Below, piece by piece: positions 36,495 through 47,168 of a stretch of DNA of 64,000 bases. This DNA is from Pseudomonadota bacterium. GTDB lineage: Bacteria > Pseudomonadota > Gammaproteobacteria > Burkholderiales > Gallionellaceae. The notes under the pieces are model-generated. The model ran no database searches. It worked only from the letters and a program-made list of their open reading frames with translations, and had not been told where the DNA came from. The stretch is taken from assembly GCA_021800795.1 (NCBI GenBank), contig JAJYYO010000017.1, positions 1 to 64,000 on the forward strand. Reading direction: 5' to 3'. Every line of letters begins with the position of its first letter. Positions within the stretch are counted from its first letter, which is position 1. The translations under genes and the position numbers were made by a program.

Positions 36495-37481
36495 CTAGTT
36501 AAATTCGAGGCTTGCCGTACGATTCAACAGGCTGGCGACCATCTCATGAGTTGGAACATGATCGTAGAGTACACGATAAACTGCTTCACTGATGGGCATA
36601 TCCACGTCCAGCCGCTGCGCCAGCACGTGCACCTCACGCACGGCGTACACGCCTTCGGCAACATGCCCGAGTCGGCAGAGAATATCATCAAGGCTCTGTT
36701 CCTGAGCCAGCAGCAGTCCCACTCGGCGGTTGCGCGACAAATCGCCGGTGCAGGTCAGAATCAAGTCTCCGGCACCCGACAAACCACCCAGCGTTTCCTG
36801 ACGCCCGCCCATTTTCAAACCCAGCCGGGTAATTTCGGCAAGCCCGCGGGTGATCAGCGCCGCGCGGGCGTTACTGCCCAATTGCATGCCGTCGCAGACG
36901 CCGGCAGCGATCGCCATTACGTTCTTGACCGCACCGCCGACTTCCACGCCGATGACATCATTGCTGGCGTAGACACGCAAGCGGGAATGATGAAGATTTT
37001 GCGCCACGCGCTGCGCAAAAGCGTCGTTACCCGCTGCCAGCACCAGGGCGGTGGGTAGTCCGCGCGCCACTTCCAGCGCAAAACTGGGGCCGGACAGCAC
37101 GCCCCTGGGAAACTCAGGCGGCAAAACCTGTTCGGCTACCTGATGAGGCAGCAACGAGGTTCCCGCCTCAAAACCCTTGCACAGCCACACCACACCAAAA
37201 CCTGCGTAATGTGAGATGCCTTGCAGCGTCACACGCAACGCTGCCGTTGGCACTGCAAGAATAACCAGCTCTGCATCAGCCAGCGAGGCTGAAAAATCCG
37301 AACTCAGCAACAGGGTTTCAGGAAACGCCACGTCCGGAAGATAACGCAGATTGCAGCGTGAAACACGCATCGCTGCAATCTGTTCTGCATCCCTCGCCCA
37401 GAGGGTAACGCGATGCCGCGCCGCCAGACTGATGGCCAGCGCCGTCCCCCATGCCCCTGCGCCGATAACGGTAATGTTCAT
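36495..37481 (-). CDS. gpsA: NAD(P)-dependent glycerol-3-phosphate dehydrogenase
   Basis: GpsA makes glycerol-3-phosphate for phospholipid synthesis, the substrate of PlsY encoded at 1.5 kb. The 328-residue protein has the dinucleotide fold GAGAWGTALA, the SGPSFALEVARGLPTA motif and KNVMAIAAGVCDG with the catalytic Lys. The ATG at 37481 places GAGAWG at the expected position; the upstream extension to 37508 is not needed. It lies last in the secB, SH3, gpsA order. Confidence 0.96.
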   Translation of the reverse strand: MNITVIGAGAWGTALAISLAARHRVTLWARDAEQIAAMRVSRCNLRYLPDVAFPETLLLSSDFSASLADAELVILAVPTAALRVTLQGISHYAGFGVVWLCKGFEAGTSLLPHQVAEQVLPPEFPRGVLSGPSFALEVARGLPTALVLAAGNDAFAQRVAQNLHHSRLRVYASNDVIGVEVGGAVKNVMAIAAGVCDGMQLGSNARAALITRGLAEITRLGLKMGGRQETLGGLSGAGDLILTCTGDLSRNRRVGLLLAQEQSLDDILCRLGHVAEGVYAVREVHVLAQRLDVDMPISEAVYRVLYDHVPTHEMVASLLNRTASLEFN

Positions 37482-37514
37482 TATTTTATTGAGAGTAGTA
37501 AGTAGCAAGAATGA

Positions 37515-37585
37515 CAGGATTGAGGATTGAGGATTGAGGAAAAATCAAAAGCCAACCGGACTCAATCCTCGCTCCTCAATCCTGA
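37515..37585. repeat. GAGGATT tandem repeat and inverted partner
   Basis: Three GAGGATT words in tandem (37522-37542) are followed about 35 bases later by inverted copies (CAATCCTC, CTCAATCCT). The two sides can pair in RNA. The hairpin lies between the SH3 protein gene and gpsA and could modulate read-through on the minus strand. Confidence 0.5.
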
Positions 37586-37586
37586 T

Positions 37587-38021
37587 TTAATCTCCCCATA
37601 CCTCGACACTGCGAACGTACCCTGTTTCTCCGTCCTTGTGCCGCACTTTGATCCAGCCCGTCCCGGTCGACTCCAGCAACTCAAGCGCCACCTGCTGTCT
37701 GACCTGAAACACGCGCGCCGCGCCGAAATCGGGCTCAGCACGCACGTCAACCAGCGGATTCCCTGCAAACACGTATCTTTTATTGGTCAATACGCGTTTT
37801 TCCAGCCAGTACAGTCCACCCGAACGATCGCGCACCTTCACCCAGTTATCCAGCGCGACAACCTGTTCGAAAGGCATATAGCGGTTCACCACAAACAGCT
37901 TCTTGGCTTTGAGCGAAGGCGCGTCAAAGAGAATCGCGCTGCTCTCGCCGACTGAAACAAAATCCACCGCCTGCGCCGCAGTTGCAGCACACAGCGCAAC
38001 AAGGAAGGCCAGCGATCTCAT
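37587..38021 (-). CDS. Secreted bacterial SH3-domain protein
   Basis: The 144-residue precursor has a signal peptide (MRSLAFLVALCAATAAQA) followed by two SH3-like repeats (about 20-75 and 80-142; GNPLVDVRAEPDFGA and GWIKVRHKDGETGYV mark the second). Bacterial SH3 domains bind cell-wall peptides or other envelope partners. It sits between secB and gpsA, a common arrangement in betaproteobacteria. The exact ligand is not known. Confidence 0.85.
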   Translation of the reverse strand: MRSLAFLVALCAATAAQAVDFVSVGESSAILFDAPSLKAKKLFVVNRYMPFEQVVALDNWVKVRDRSGGLYWLEKRVLTNKRYVFAGNPLVDVRAEPDFGAARVFQVRQQVALELLESTGTGWIKVRHKDGETGYVRSVEVWGD

Positions 38022-38030
38022 TCACCGCCC

Positions 38031-38486
38031 CTAGTGGGTCGTTGCCCCAGCCGCTTGCGCCTGTTGCTGCTGCTGATACAGCACTTCAAAGTTGATCGGG
38101 TTCAACATTACCGGCGCGAAACCGGCGCGCACCGACACGCTGGATACCACTTCACGCAGGTACGGAAACAGGATATTGGGGCACATCACTGCAAGCACGG
38201 GTTCTTTTTCGACTTCAGGAAAATTGCGCAAGGTGAATATCCCTGCCTGCTTGGCTTCGATCAGGAACATCACCTTGTCGGCGATTTTGGCAGTAACGGT
38301 TGCCGTCACGGTCACTTCGTAGACGCCATCATCGATGCTGCCGGCCAGGGTGTGCAGTTGCACCTCGATTTGCGGAGTCTCACGTTCCAGAAAAACCTGG
38401 GGTGCGTTCGGGATTTCCAGTGAGAGATCCTTCACATAAATTTTGTCCATGTTGAATACGGGTTGATCCTGCGCTGCTTCGCTCAT
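38031..38486 (-). CDS. secB: Protein-export chaperone SecB
   Basis: SecB keeps preproteins unfolded and passes them to SecA. The 151-residue protein has the family blocks YVKDLSLEIPNAP, the AxxxxEVTVTATV strand, and CPNILFPYLREVVSS. Its start overlaps the grxC stop (ATGA), giving the usual grxC-secB pair. Confidence 0.97.
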   Translation of the reverse strand: MSEAAQDQPVFNMDKIYVKDLSLEIPNAPQVFLERETPQIEVQLHTLAGSIDDGVYEVTVTATVTAKIADKVMFLIEAKQAGIFTLRNFPEVEKEPVLAVMCPNILFPYLREVVSSVSVRAGFAPVMLNPINFEVLYQQQQQAQAAGATTH

Positions 38487-38758
38487 GTTTCTTCCTTGTA
38501 ATTAGTAGCCAATAATGCGTTTAATTCACCAGCCTGATCCAATTCAGCCAGATCGTCATAGCCGCCGATATGCTGATCGTTGATAAAAATCTGCGGCACC
38601 GTGCGCCGCCCGGTTTTTTCCACCATTGCGATCCGCAACTCGGGTTCCAGATCAATCCTGATTTTTTCGATCAGGGTGACACCCTTGCGCTGCAACAATT
38701 GTTCGGCACGTATGCAATATGAACATACGGCGGTACTGTACATGACTATTTTCGCCAT
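38483..38758 (-). CDS. grxC: Glutaredoxin 3
   Basis: The 91-residue protein begins MAKIVMYSTAVCSYC with the active-site pair C12/C15 and continues with the TVPQIFINDQHIGGYDDL glutathione-binding region. The ATG at 38758 shares one base with the stop of the upstream rhodanese gene; the longer frame to 38791 is not real. It uses glutathione to reduce disulfides or mixed disulfides. Confidence 0.95.
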   Translation of the reverse strand: MAKIVMYSTAVCSYCIRAEQLLQRKGVTLIEKIRIDLEPELRIAMVEKTGRRTVPQIFINDQHIGGYDDLAELDQAGELNALLATNYKEET

Positions 38759-39168
38759 TATTTTTTTACCGGCAGGCTGGCTTTTTGCCATGCCATCATG
38801 CCGCCCATCAAATTATAAGCCTGATCGAATCCCATCTTGGACAAAATCGCACAAGCCGTACCGGATCGATTGCCGCTTCTACAGACCACTACGAGCGGCT
38901 TGTCCTTGTATTTTTCCAATTCTCCGACACGCTCCTTGAGTTTGCCCAGCGGAATCAGCTTGGCATTCAAAAGATGTCCGCCCTCATATTCTGACGGTTC
39001 ACGCACATCCAGCACAAAGGCATCCTTGTGATTGATCAATTGCAGTGCGCCATTGGTATCCACTTCCTTGACGCCGCGAAAACGATTGCCAAACATGGAC
39101 CACAAAATCATCGTGCCGCTCAGGAGCGCCAGAGAAATCGGGAAAAAATTACTTGCTATGAATTGCAC
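38758..39168 (-). CDS. Membrane-anchored rhodanese
   Basis: The protein of 136 residues has one N-terminal helix (about 6-26) and a single rhodanese domain with the active-site loop CRSGNRSG (C96) after LDVREPSEYEGGHL. It transfers sulfane sulfur, probably facing the cytoplasm. The start is the GTG at 39168, preceded by AGGAGTACCTAC; the TTG at 39186 overlaps that site. The rhodanese-grxC-secB order is conserved in related bacteria. Confidence 0.92.
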   Translation of the reverse strand: MQFIASNFFPISLALLSGTMILWSMFGNRFRGVKEVDTNGALQLINHKDAFVLDVREPSEYEGGHLLNAKLIPLGKLKERVGELEKYKDKPLVVVCRSGNRSGTACAILSKMGFDQAYNLMGGMMAWQKASLPVKK

Positions 39169-40897
39169 GTAGGTACTCCTGTTCAATTTGAAGGGCGAAT
39201 TCTAGCAGAGCGGCAAAATGCGCGGGGTCTTTCTCGGCCAATTTTACTAATTGTTGCTGCTCCCAGGCATTTTCCGGATAAGACCAGAGCGCCTGTTCAA
39301 ACACCTGCTGCGCCTGTTTCGGCTGACCGTTCTGTGCCAGCAAAAAAGCCTGCCGGTACACCACCTGCGCAATCGGAACGAATCGCATCACGCGGGAATT
39401 AAGGGCAAGTTTTTCCTGCAGATGATCTTCATTCACTTCGATGCCTGAACTTTTAAACAGGTCGGCATAAGGCGAGAGCAACGACCCGTTACGCAACGAA
39501 AAGAATTTGTCCCTGACGCGTTCAAAGGCAGAAGTATTTCCAGACGCCGGATTGGAGACCTGCATATCCTTGAGTTGCTGATACCCGATGCGCAACTGCA
39601 ACAATGCCAACAGTCCGAAAAAAAGCATAGCTGCCGCGGTCATGCGTCCAACACATCCCCATTCAAGCCGATAGCGCGACTCGTCCAGCGCACCCAGCAG
39701 AATTGCCGCTACCGCCAGAAAATAGACATACCACAAGGGATATTCCAGCAGGCTGTGAATGCCCAGCACACCCAGCGCTGCACAGCCCCACCAGCGCGAG
39801 GCGCTCATCGCGGCCTGCCGGATGCCGTTGAACCATACACCCAGCGCCGCAAACAGCACGAGCAAACCCGCAACACCTGTCTCGGCCGCCAGTTGAAAAA
39901 TCAGATTGTGCGCATTATTGTAAAGACCGACAATATTGGTTCGCTGCAAGAGCGGTCCCAATTCAAAATGCCGCAAGGAAAATTGACCGAAGCCGGCACC
40001 CAGCCACGGCGACTGGACGAACATCAGCCAGGCCTCATGCCATAAATACAAGCGTATTCCACCCTCGGCATCTTCACCGGTGAATCGTTGCCAGGTGGTG
40101 ATGGTGTTGCCCCCCTTCAGAAACGGCAACTGCACAATCCCATGCATCAGCGTGTAGCCCGCCAGCAGCAGCAAACAGTAGTACAGCATGGGGCGCAGCC
40201 TGTTGCCGCCCCGCCATGCCAGCGCGCTCATCATCACCAGATACAGCCAGCTGCTGCGCGAACCGCTTAACGTCATGACAAACAATAAGGGTATGGCAAG
40301 CAAAACCACATAGGCCGGGTGAAATTTTCGTTGCCAAAACAGCAGACCCAGCGAAACCAGCCCCAGCGCAATGTAATCGGCAAAATGGTTGGGTTGCGCC
40401 AGATTGCCATAAACACTGGTTTTAGCTATCACCACGACAGAATCCAGCGGCGTGTGCAGATGAAAATGTTGCAGCACACCGATCAAGGCACTCAGTTCGG
40501 CCCCAATCAGCAAAAAATACGCCAGCACGACGGCCAGTTTTTCCAGTCCCAGGTTATCCCGCAGCCGGGAGCCCAACATCATCAACAACAATGCAAACAT
40601 CAGATACAGGATATACAGCAAAGCCTGACCGAAATAGGGCATCATGCCCATCAGCCATTGCAGTAAAACCAGAGCGATGAGCGCTGCGGGCAACTGCACG
40701 ATGCGCGGAATTTGCTGCCCGTCATTCCGGCTGATCAGCAGGGTAAGCGCCATTATGCCCAACAGCGCGCTTATCCATTCCTGATCGAAGGTCGTCAGCG
40801 GATATTGATGGCGATAATACAGAAACGGAAAAACCCACATCAGCCCGACCAGCGCCAGACTGATATAGGTTAATGCGGTGCGTTGCAGTATCAGCAA
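39149..40897 (-). CDS. Wzy/PglL-type O-antigen polymerase or oligosaccharyltransferase
   Basis: The 582-residue protein has about 12 transmembrane helices, a PglL-like opening, the Wzy_C core GNLAQPNHFADYI and a periplasmic loop with RLYLWHEAWLMFVQSPWLGAGFGQF and YNNAHNLIFQLAAETG, plus a soluble TPR-like C-terminus. Such enzymes ligate O-antigen to lipid A or transfer glycans to pilin or other proteins; the C-terminal extension favours PglL/PilO-type transfer. The start is a TTG at 40897 with AAAGGCGG upstream. Confidence 0.85.
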   Translation of the reverse strand: MLILQRTALTYISLALVGLMWVFPFLYYRHQYPLTTFDQEWISALLGIMALTLLISRNDGQQIPRIVQLPAALIALVLLQWLMGMMPYFGQALLYILYLMFALLLMMLGSRLRDNLGLEKLAVVLAYFLLIGAELSALIGVLQHFHLHTPLDSVVVIAKTSVYGNLAQPNHFADYIALGLVSLGLLFWQRKFHPAYVVLLAIPLLFVMTLSGSRSSWLYLVMMSALAWRGGNRLRPMLYYCLLLLAGYTLMHGIVQLPFLKGGNTITTWQRFTGEDAEGGIRLYLWHEAWLMFVQSPWLGAGFGQFSLRHFELGPLLQRTNIVGLYNNAHNLIFQLAAETGVAGLLVLFAALGVWFNGIRQAAMSASRWWGCAALGVLGIHSLLEYPLWYVYFLAVAAILLGALDESRYRLEWGCVGRMTAAAMLFFGLLALLQLRIGYQQLKDMQVSNPASGNTSAFERVRDKFFSLRNGSLLSPYADLFKSSGIEVNEDHLQEKLALNSRVMRFVPIAQVVYRQAFLLAQNGQPKQAQQVFEQALWSYPENAWEQQQLVKLAEKDPAHFAALLEFALQIEQEYLRAIHSK

Positions 40898-41103
40898 GAG
40901 CCGCCTTTAACGCCGAATTTCGCGAGTATGCTGTTCAACGGACAAATTTTGGTAAATCCGCTTTGAAACAGGTTGAAACCGACGAAGGCCGTGAACAACA
41001 GGAAATACTTGCTGACAAATATCGGGCTGGCTTCAACGCCCAGCGACAAGGACAACATGATAAAAGTACCTGCGACAATTCTGACGATGCGTTCTGCGTT
41101 CAT
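40891..41103 (-). CDS. DUF2892 (YgaP transmembrane-domain-like) membrane protein
   Basis: The 70-residue protein is two hydrophobic helices with NAERIVRIVAGTFIMLSLSLG and FTAFVGFNLFQSGFTKICPL, the DUF2892 pattern found at the C-terminus of E. coli YgaP. It has the Cys of CPL and a C-terminal GGSC. A TTAAGGAGC site precedes the ATG. It lies downstream of an ArsR-family gene on the same strand, so it may be its target. Confidence 0.85.
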   Translation of the reverse strand: MNAERIVRIVAGTFIMLSLSLGVEASPIFVSKYFLLFTAFVGFNLFQSGFTKICPLNSILAKFGVKGGSC

Positions 41104-41227
41104 GCTTTAAAGCTCCTTAAGTATTGAATTAATAATGCTACGTGCCAACCGGACAACATCAGCGTTCGCCGACTTGGGCGAACACGGTAAATTGCCGCGC
41201 CACCTCAACCGCGCCTGCTGTCCGTAT

Positions 41228-41247
41228 TATTTTAGCATATTAAAATA
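41228..41247. promoter_or_regulatory. Inverted repeat between the ArsR gene and the DUF2892 gene
   Basis: TATTTTAGCATATTAAAATA has seven-bp perfect arms. It lies 25 bases past the ArsR gene's stop and 125 bases upstream of the DUF2892 start on the same strand. It could be an operator for the ArsR protein or part of a promoter. Confidence 0.4.
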
Positions 41248-41271
41248 CTCTGATATACCATGCGAAAACGC

Positions 41272-41574
41272 TCACGCAGTACAAAAAACTTCACGCATCA
41301 AACTCACCAGCTTGAGGGTGCGCAAATCGCCGATACGATAAAAAACCTTATTGGCTTCCTTGCGTGTAGACAAAACGCCTTTATCTCTTAAAATCGCCAG
41401 GTGCTGTGAAATATTGCTCTGCGATGTGCCGACATGATCGACTATATCCTGCACGCTGATTTCCTGCTCGCCCAACACGCACAGAATCTTCAGCCGCAAA
41501 GGATGTGCAATCGCCTTGATTGCCTGCGACGCCTGTTGAATATCTTCTTCCCTGTCTATTAATCTACTCATCAT
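41272..41574 (-). CDS. ArsR-family repressor of the BigR/SqrR/YgaV thiol-sensing type
   Basis: The 100-residue winged-helix protein has the ArsR recognition helix SQSNISQHLAILRDKGV. It lacks the CVC metal motif. Instead it has C32 and C98, exactly 66 residues apart, the same spacing as the sulfide- and persulfide-sensing pair of SqrR (C41/C107). This suggests it senses reactive sulfur. It lies next to a DUF2892 gene, with a rhodanese gene 2 kb further on, as in the ygaVP locus. Confidence 0.85.
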   Translation of the reverse strand: MMSRLIDREEDIQQASQAIKAIAHPLRLKILCVLGEQEISVQDIVDHVGTSQSNISQHLAILRDKGVLSTRKEANKVFYRIGDLRTLKLVSLMREVFCTA

Positions 41575-41657
41575 GATCTTTCCTTATCACACTATCTGCC
41601 AGCCAACTCGGTTAAAATACGCCACACAAAATCATCAATCCTTTATATCTTACATCA

Positions 41658-43194
41658 ATGAACGCTACTCCTGTCTTGCTGCTTATTCTGGACGGCTTCG
41701 GATACCGCACCGATCCCGATTCCAATGCCATTCTTGCTGCGCAGAAACCCAATTGGGACAAGCTCTGGCGAGATTATCCACACACGCTGATCAACGCTTC
41801 GGAGAAACATGTCGGACTGCCATCGCTGCAGATGGGCAATTCCGAAGTAGGCCATCTCAACATCGGCGCAGGGCGTGTGGTCTACCAGGATTTGAGCCGC
41901 GTTGATGTAGCCATCGAGGAGGGCAGTTTTTTTGCCAATCCTGCGTTGCTTGACGCCATCGCTGTCGCAAAAAAAAATGACAGCGCCCTGCATATCATGG
42001 GCCTGCTCTCGGCAGGCGGCGTACATAGCCACGAAAATCACATTTTTGCCATGCTGGAAATGGCGGCAAAAAATGGCCTTGAAAAAATATACTTGCATGC
42101 TTTTCTTGACGGGCGCGACACGCCGCCCAAGAGTGCGGCTCAGTCATTGATCGCATTGCAGGACAAATGCACCGCACTGGGCGCAGGCAAGATCGTCAGC
42201 ATGGTCGGGCGTTTCTATGCAATGGACAGAGATAACCGCTGGGAACGCGTACAGCCCGCCTATGAATTGCTCACTCAGGGAGCCGCAGAATATTCCGCCA
42301 CCGATGCATTGTCGGCGCTGGAGGCCGCCTATGCGCGGGGCGAATCGGATGAATTCGTCAAACCTACCCGGATTCAAACTGCCAATGAAAGTCCTGTCTC
42401 CATGCAGGACGGCGATGTCGTGGTATTCATGAATTTCCGCGCAGATCGCGCCCGTGAAATCACCCGCGCCCTGACCGACCCTGCATTCAGCGGGTTTGCC
42501 CGCTCCTATATACCGAAGCTTGGCAGCTATGTCACGCTCAGCAGCTACGGCTCGGAATTCACCCTGCCCTGCGCATATACCGCTGACGCGATACACAACG
42601 ATATTGGCGAATACGTCGCAGGCCTGGGATTGAAGCAACTGCGCATCGCCGAAACGGAAAAATATGCGCACGTCACCTATTTCTTCAGCGGCGGCAAGGA
42701 ACAGCCTTATCCGCTTGAAGACCGTATCCTGGTGCCCTCGCCCAAGGTAGCCACTTACGATCTGCAACCGGAAATGAGCGCGTTTGAGGTAACCGACAAG
42801 CTGGAAAAAGCCATTCTGTCGAAACAATATGCCCTCATTGTCTGCAATTACGCCAACGGAGACATGGTCGGTCACAGCGGCAACATGAATGCTGCCATCA
42901 AAGCCATTGAAACCCTGGATGTATGCATCGGTCGCGTGGTGAAGGCCATGCAATCCATAGGCGGCGAAGTCATCATTACCGCCGATCACGGCAATGCAGA
43001 GCAGATGCGGGACAACGTCACGCATCAGGCCCACACGGCGCACACGCTCAATCCTGTCCCTTTCCTGTATATCGGACGCGCAGCCCATCTGATGAACGCT
43101 GGATCGCTGCGCGACATAGCCCCCAGCCTGCTGCACATGATGGGCCTGCCAAAACCTCCTGAAATGACAGGGCACAGCCTGATCCAGATGACAG

Positions 43195-43202
<8 letters not shown>
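41658..43202 (+). CDS. gpmI: 2,3-bisphosphoglycerate-independent phosphoglycerate mutase
   Basis: GpmI interconverts 3- and 2-phosphoglycerate with two Mn ions. The 514-residue protein has D12 in ILDGFGY, the phosphoserine S62 in MGNSEVGHLN, and the C-terminal metal cluster (NYANGDMVGHSG, ADHGNAEQM, HTAHTLNPVPF). Length is standard. It overlaps envC by eight bases, and the gpmI-envC-ctpA order is conserved in many proteobacteria. Confidence 0.97.
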
Positions 43203-44391
<1,189 letters not shown>

Positions 44392-44403
44392 CTAGAGGTA
44401 ACT

Positions 44404-45789
44404 ATGCGTCGTCTTGAAAAAGCAGGTCTGGTAGGTTTGGGATTGGTTGCCGGCATTTCACTCAGCCTGCAATTTGCGGCGATGGCCGAAAAGGAAGCTG
44501 TCGTAACGCCGTTACCGGTCGAAGAATTGCGCGCTTTTACCGAAGTTTTCTCACAGATCAAGAACAACTACGTCGAGCCTGTTACCGACAAACAACTCTT
44601 CACCAATGCCATCAAAGGCATGCTGAATGGTCTGGACCCTCACTCAGCCTACCTCGATGCGGATGAATTCAAGGACCTGCAAGTCAGCACTCAGGGCGAG
44701 TTTGGCGGACTGGGCATCGAAGTGGGCATGGAAGATGGCCTGATCAAAGTCATCTCGCCTATCGAAGACACCCCCGCCTATCTGGCTGGCGTAAAAACCG
44801 GCGACTTGATTCTCAAACTTGACGACTCGCTGGTTAAGGGCATGTCGCTGAACGATGCCGTCAAACGCATGCGCGGCAAACCTGGCAGCAAAATCATACT
44901 CACCATTCTGCGCAAAAACGAGCATAAGCCGCTTATCATTACCGTGGTGCGCGCCGTCATCAAGGTGCAAAGCGTCAAAGCCAAACTTCTGGAATCCGGT
45001 TACGCCTTTGTTCGCATTACACAGTTTCAGGAGCACACCGGCGAAAATCTGTCGACCGCGCTGGACAAGCTGGTGAAAGAAAACAAAGGACCTTTGAAAG
45101 GCATGGTATTAGACCTGCGCAACGATCCAGGCGGCTTGCTGGACGGTGCGGTAGCGGTATCTGCGGCTTTTCTGGCCAAGGATGCATTGGTTGTCTATAC
45201 CGAGGGGCGCACTGAAGAAGCGAAGATGCGCCTTACCACCTCACCCGAAAATTATCTGCGCGGAAATTCAAAGAACGATTATGAGAAAATCATACCCGCC
45301 TCAATCAAGAGCGTGCCATTAGTCGTGCTGGTCAACGGCGGATCGGCCTCCGCCTCGGAAATTGTTGCAGGCGCGTTGCAGGATCACAAGCGTGCAGTCA
45401 TCATGGGCACGCAGACATTCGGCAAGGGGTCGGTGCAGACTGTACTGCCGCTGGGCAACAACACGGCGATCAAACTGACCACTGCCCGCTATTACACACC
45501 GGGCGGGCGTTCGATTCAGGCCAAGGGTATCGTTCCGGATATTCTGGTGGAAGACCCCACTGCATCGGGTTCTGACAGCGTGCTCAATCTGCGCGAATCC
45601 GATCTTAACAAACATTTGATTAACGACAAGCAGGCGGATGATAAGGCTGATTTTTCCCATAAGACTGAAGCCGCACCAAAAAATGGCACAGAAAATTCGC
45701 CCCCTGTCGAGTTTGGCACGAAAAACGATTACCAGCTGAATCAGGCACTCAACTTACTAAAAGGCATGCAGATATTGCAAGGCAAGTAG
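44404..45789 (+). CDS. ctpA: Carboxy-terminal processing protease CtpA (S41 family)
   Basis: The 461-residue periplasmic protease has an N-terminal signal anchor, a PDZ domain (about 85-165; GGLGIEVGMEDGLIKV) and the S41 core. The catalytic Ser-Lys-Gln set is S316, K341 and Q345 (GGSASASEIV, TFGKGSVQT), with the 25- and 4-residue spacings of CtpB. It trims C-termini of envelope proteins and may limit murein endopeptidases. It lies 12 bases after envC. Confidence 0.95.
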   Translation: MRRLEKAGLVGLGLVAGISLSLQFAAMAEKEAVVTPLPVEELRAFTEVFSQIKNNYVEPVTDKQLFTNAIKGMLNGLDPHSAYLDADEFKDLQVSTQGEFGGLGIEVGMEDGLIKVISPIEDTPAYLAGVKTGDLILKLDDSLVKGMSLNDAVKRMRGKPGSKIILTILRKNEHKPLIITVVRAVIKVQSVKAKLLESGYAFVRITQFQEHTGENLSTALDKLVKENKGPLKGMVLDLRNDPGGLLDGAVAVSAAFLAKDALVVYTEGRTEEAKMRLTTSPENYLRGNSKNDYEKIIPASIKSVPLVVLVNGGSASASEIVAGALQDHKRAVIMGTQTFGKGSVQTVLPLGNNTAIKLTTARYYTPGGRSIQAKGIVPDILVEDPTASGSDSVLNLRESDLNKHLINDKQADDKADFSHKTEAAPKNGTENSPPVEFGTKNDYQLNQALNLLKGMQILQGK

Positions 45790-45814
45790 ATTCCGGCTTA
45801 TACGGGAGCATGGC

Positions 45815-46213
45815 ATGAACAACGATTTGGAGAAACGACGTGAACTGTTGTTTACGGCAGAGCCCGCCGATCAGGTTACTCGTGCGCTTAACTTATTGAG
45901 CGGGCTGCCCGACTTGAAGACCGCGCACTCGGACAAGACATGCACCCTGATCATTCACTACAATCTGCGAGACTACACCCTGGCAGGATTGGAGCAGGCG
46001 CTGGAGCAGGAAGGATTTCATTTCGATCGCAGTTTTTTGCATCAGGTTGCTCGCAATATCATTTATTATTGTGAAGACACCTCTCGCCATAATATGGAAA
46101 TTCGCGGCCATGTGACCAAGAAAAACGAAAAGGATGTGTTTGTTGAAGTTTGCGGGCAGCATCATCACCAAGAGAACGCAGGCCAACCACCTGAATTGCG
46201 TGAGTACGAATAA
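45815..46213 (+). CDS. Conserved hypothetical protein between ctpA and a ThiF-like gene
   Basis: The 132-residue soluble protein has a ferredoxin-like beta-alpha-beta pattern in its first 75 residues (KTCTLIIHYNLRDYTLAGLEQALEQEGF), reminiscent of HMA-like or ACT-like folds without metal cysteines. Its C-terminus has HHHQ. A GGGAGC site precedes the ATG and the next gene begins three bases later, so the two are co-transcribed. No function is proposed. Confidence 0.75.
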   Translation: MNNDLEKRRELLFTAEPADQVTRALNLLSGLPDLKTAHSDKTCTLIIHYNLRDYTLAGLEQALEQEGFHFDRSFLHQVARNIIYYCEDTSRHNMEIRGHVTKKNEKDVFVEVCGQHHHQENAGQPPELREYE

Positions 46214-46216
46214 CGC

Positions 46217-46978
46217 ATGAACGACACGCAACTCCAGCGCTACGGCCGGCATATCCTGCTTCATGAAATCGGCATTGAAGGACAGCAGCGGATACTGGAC
46301 GCCAGGGTTCTGATCGTTGGACTGGGCGGCCTGGGCTCACCCGCTGCGCTGTACCTGGCGGCCAGCGGCGTCGGTCAAATAACTCTTTGCGATCACGACA
46401 CGGTTGACTTGAGCAATCTGCAACGCCAGATTGCTCACCGCACCTCCAGCATTGGTCAGGCCAAGGTCAGTTCAGCCCGGGCCGCCATGCTGGGCATCAA
46501 CCCGGAAATTATCTGCGTGGCATTACCCTTGCGTGCAGATCAGTCCGAACTCGATACACTCGTCGCAGAAGCTGATGTGGTACTCGATTGCAGCGACAAC
46601 TTCACCACCCGTTATGCCATCAACCGCGCATGCATCAAACATCGCAAACCCCTGGTATCCGGCGCTGCCATCCTGTTTTCCGGACAAGCCGCCGTGTTCG
46701 ATTTCAGGCTTTCCGGCGCGGCATGCTACAACTGTCTGTTCCCGCAAGACTCGGAATCGGAGGAGTTACGCTGCGCCACCACAGGCATCTTCGCCCCCTT
46801 GACGGGCATGATCGGCACCATACAGGCGGCTGAAACGCTCAAGCTGCTCGCCGGCATCGGCAACGGCCTCTCCGGCAGGCTGTTAACGGTTGACGCACTT
46901 GACATGATCATCAGGCAAAGCACTTTTCAACAAGACCTGCACTGTCCCGTCTGCACAAACAGAAGCAGCGCGCCTTGA
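46217..46978 (+). CDS. HesA/MoeB/ThiF-family adenylyltransferase
   Basis: The 253-residue E1-like enzyme has the nucleotide loop GLGGLGSPAALYLAASGVG (35-53), the DHDTVDLSNLQRQIAH signature, and two zinc-binding pairs, CYNC and CPVC. Such enzymes adenylate the C-terminal Gly-Gly of MoaD or ThiS for sulfur transfer in molybdopterin or thiamine synthesis. The partner cannot be told from context. Length fits MoeB/ThiF without a rhodanese domain. Confidence 0.92.
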   Translation: MNDTQLQRYGRHILLHEIGIEGQQRILDARVLIVGLGGLGSPAALYLAASGVGQITLCDHDTVDLSNLQRQIAHRTSSIGQAKVSSARAAMLGINPEIICVALPLRADQSELDTLVAEADVVLDCSDNFTTRYAINRACIKHRKPLVSGAAILFSGQAAVFDFRLSGAACYNCLFPQDSESEELRCATTGIFAPLTGMIGTIQAAETLKLLAGIGNGLSGRLLTVDALDMIIRQSTFQQDLHCPVCTNRSSAP

Positions 46979-46984
46979 GATTCG

Positions 46985-47041
46985 GATAGTGACGGCGTTT
47001 TTGCTCTTGGGTTTATAGAAAATCAAACTGCATGACAATTT
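46985..47041. repeat. Degenerate copy of the DUF1640 5' flank
   Basis: This segment aligns with 48453-48509 at roughly four of five positions, including GGGTT-ATAGAAA-TCAAACTGCATG. The second copy is immediately upstream of the DUF1640 gene. It suggests that a second copy of that locus once stood here. The 46979-47168 interval otherwise holds no gene. Confidence 0.55.
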
Positions 47042-47168
47042 TTAAAACAAACGGCGCCAGTAAAACATTGAGGCGCGCGCCATCGATAGCGGTTTCACGC
47101 ACCCAGTACAAAAAGTACGGCATGATGCAACGGGGCAGATGAAGCTGAAAATACCACGAAAGCATTAA

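Noticed and set aside
37522-37542. GAGGATT repeats as a CRISPR-like array
   Set aside because: The units are seven bases with no spacers, so this is a simple tandem repeat.
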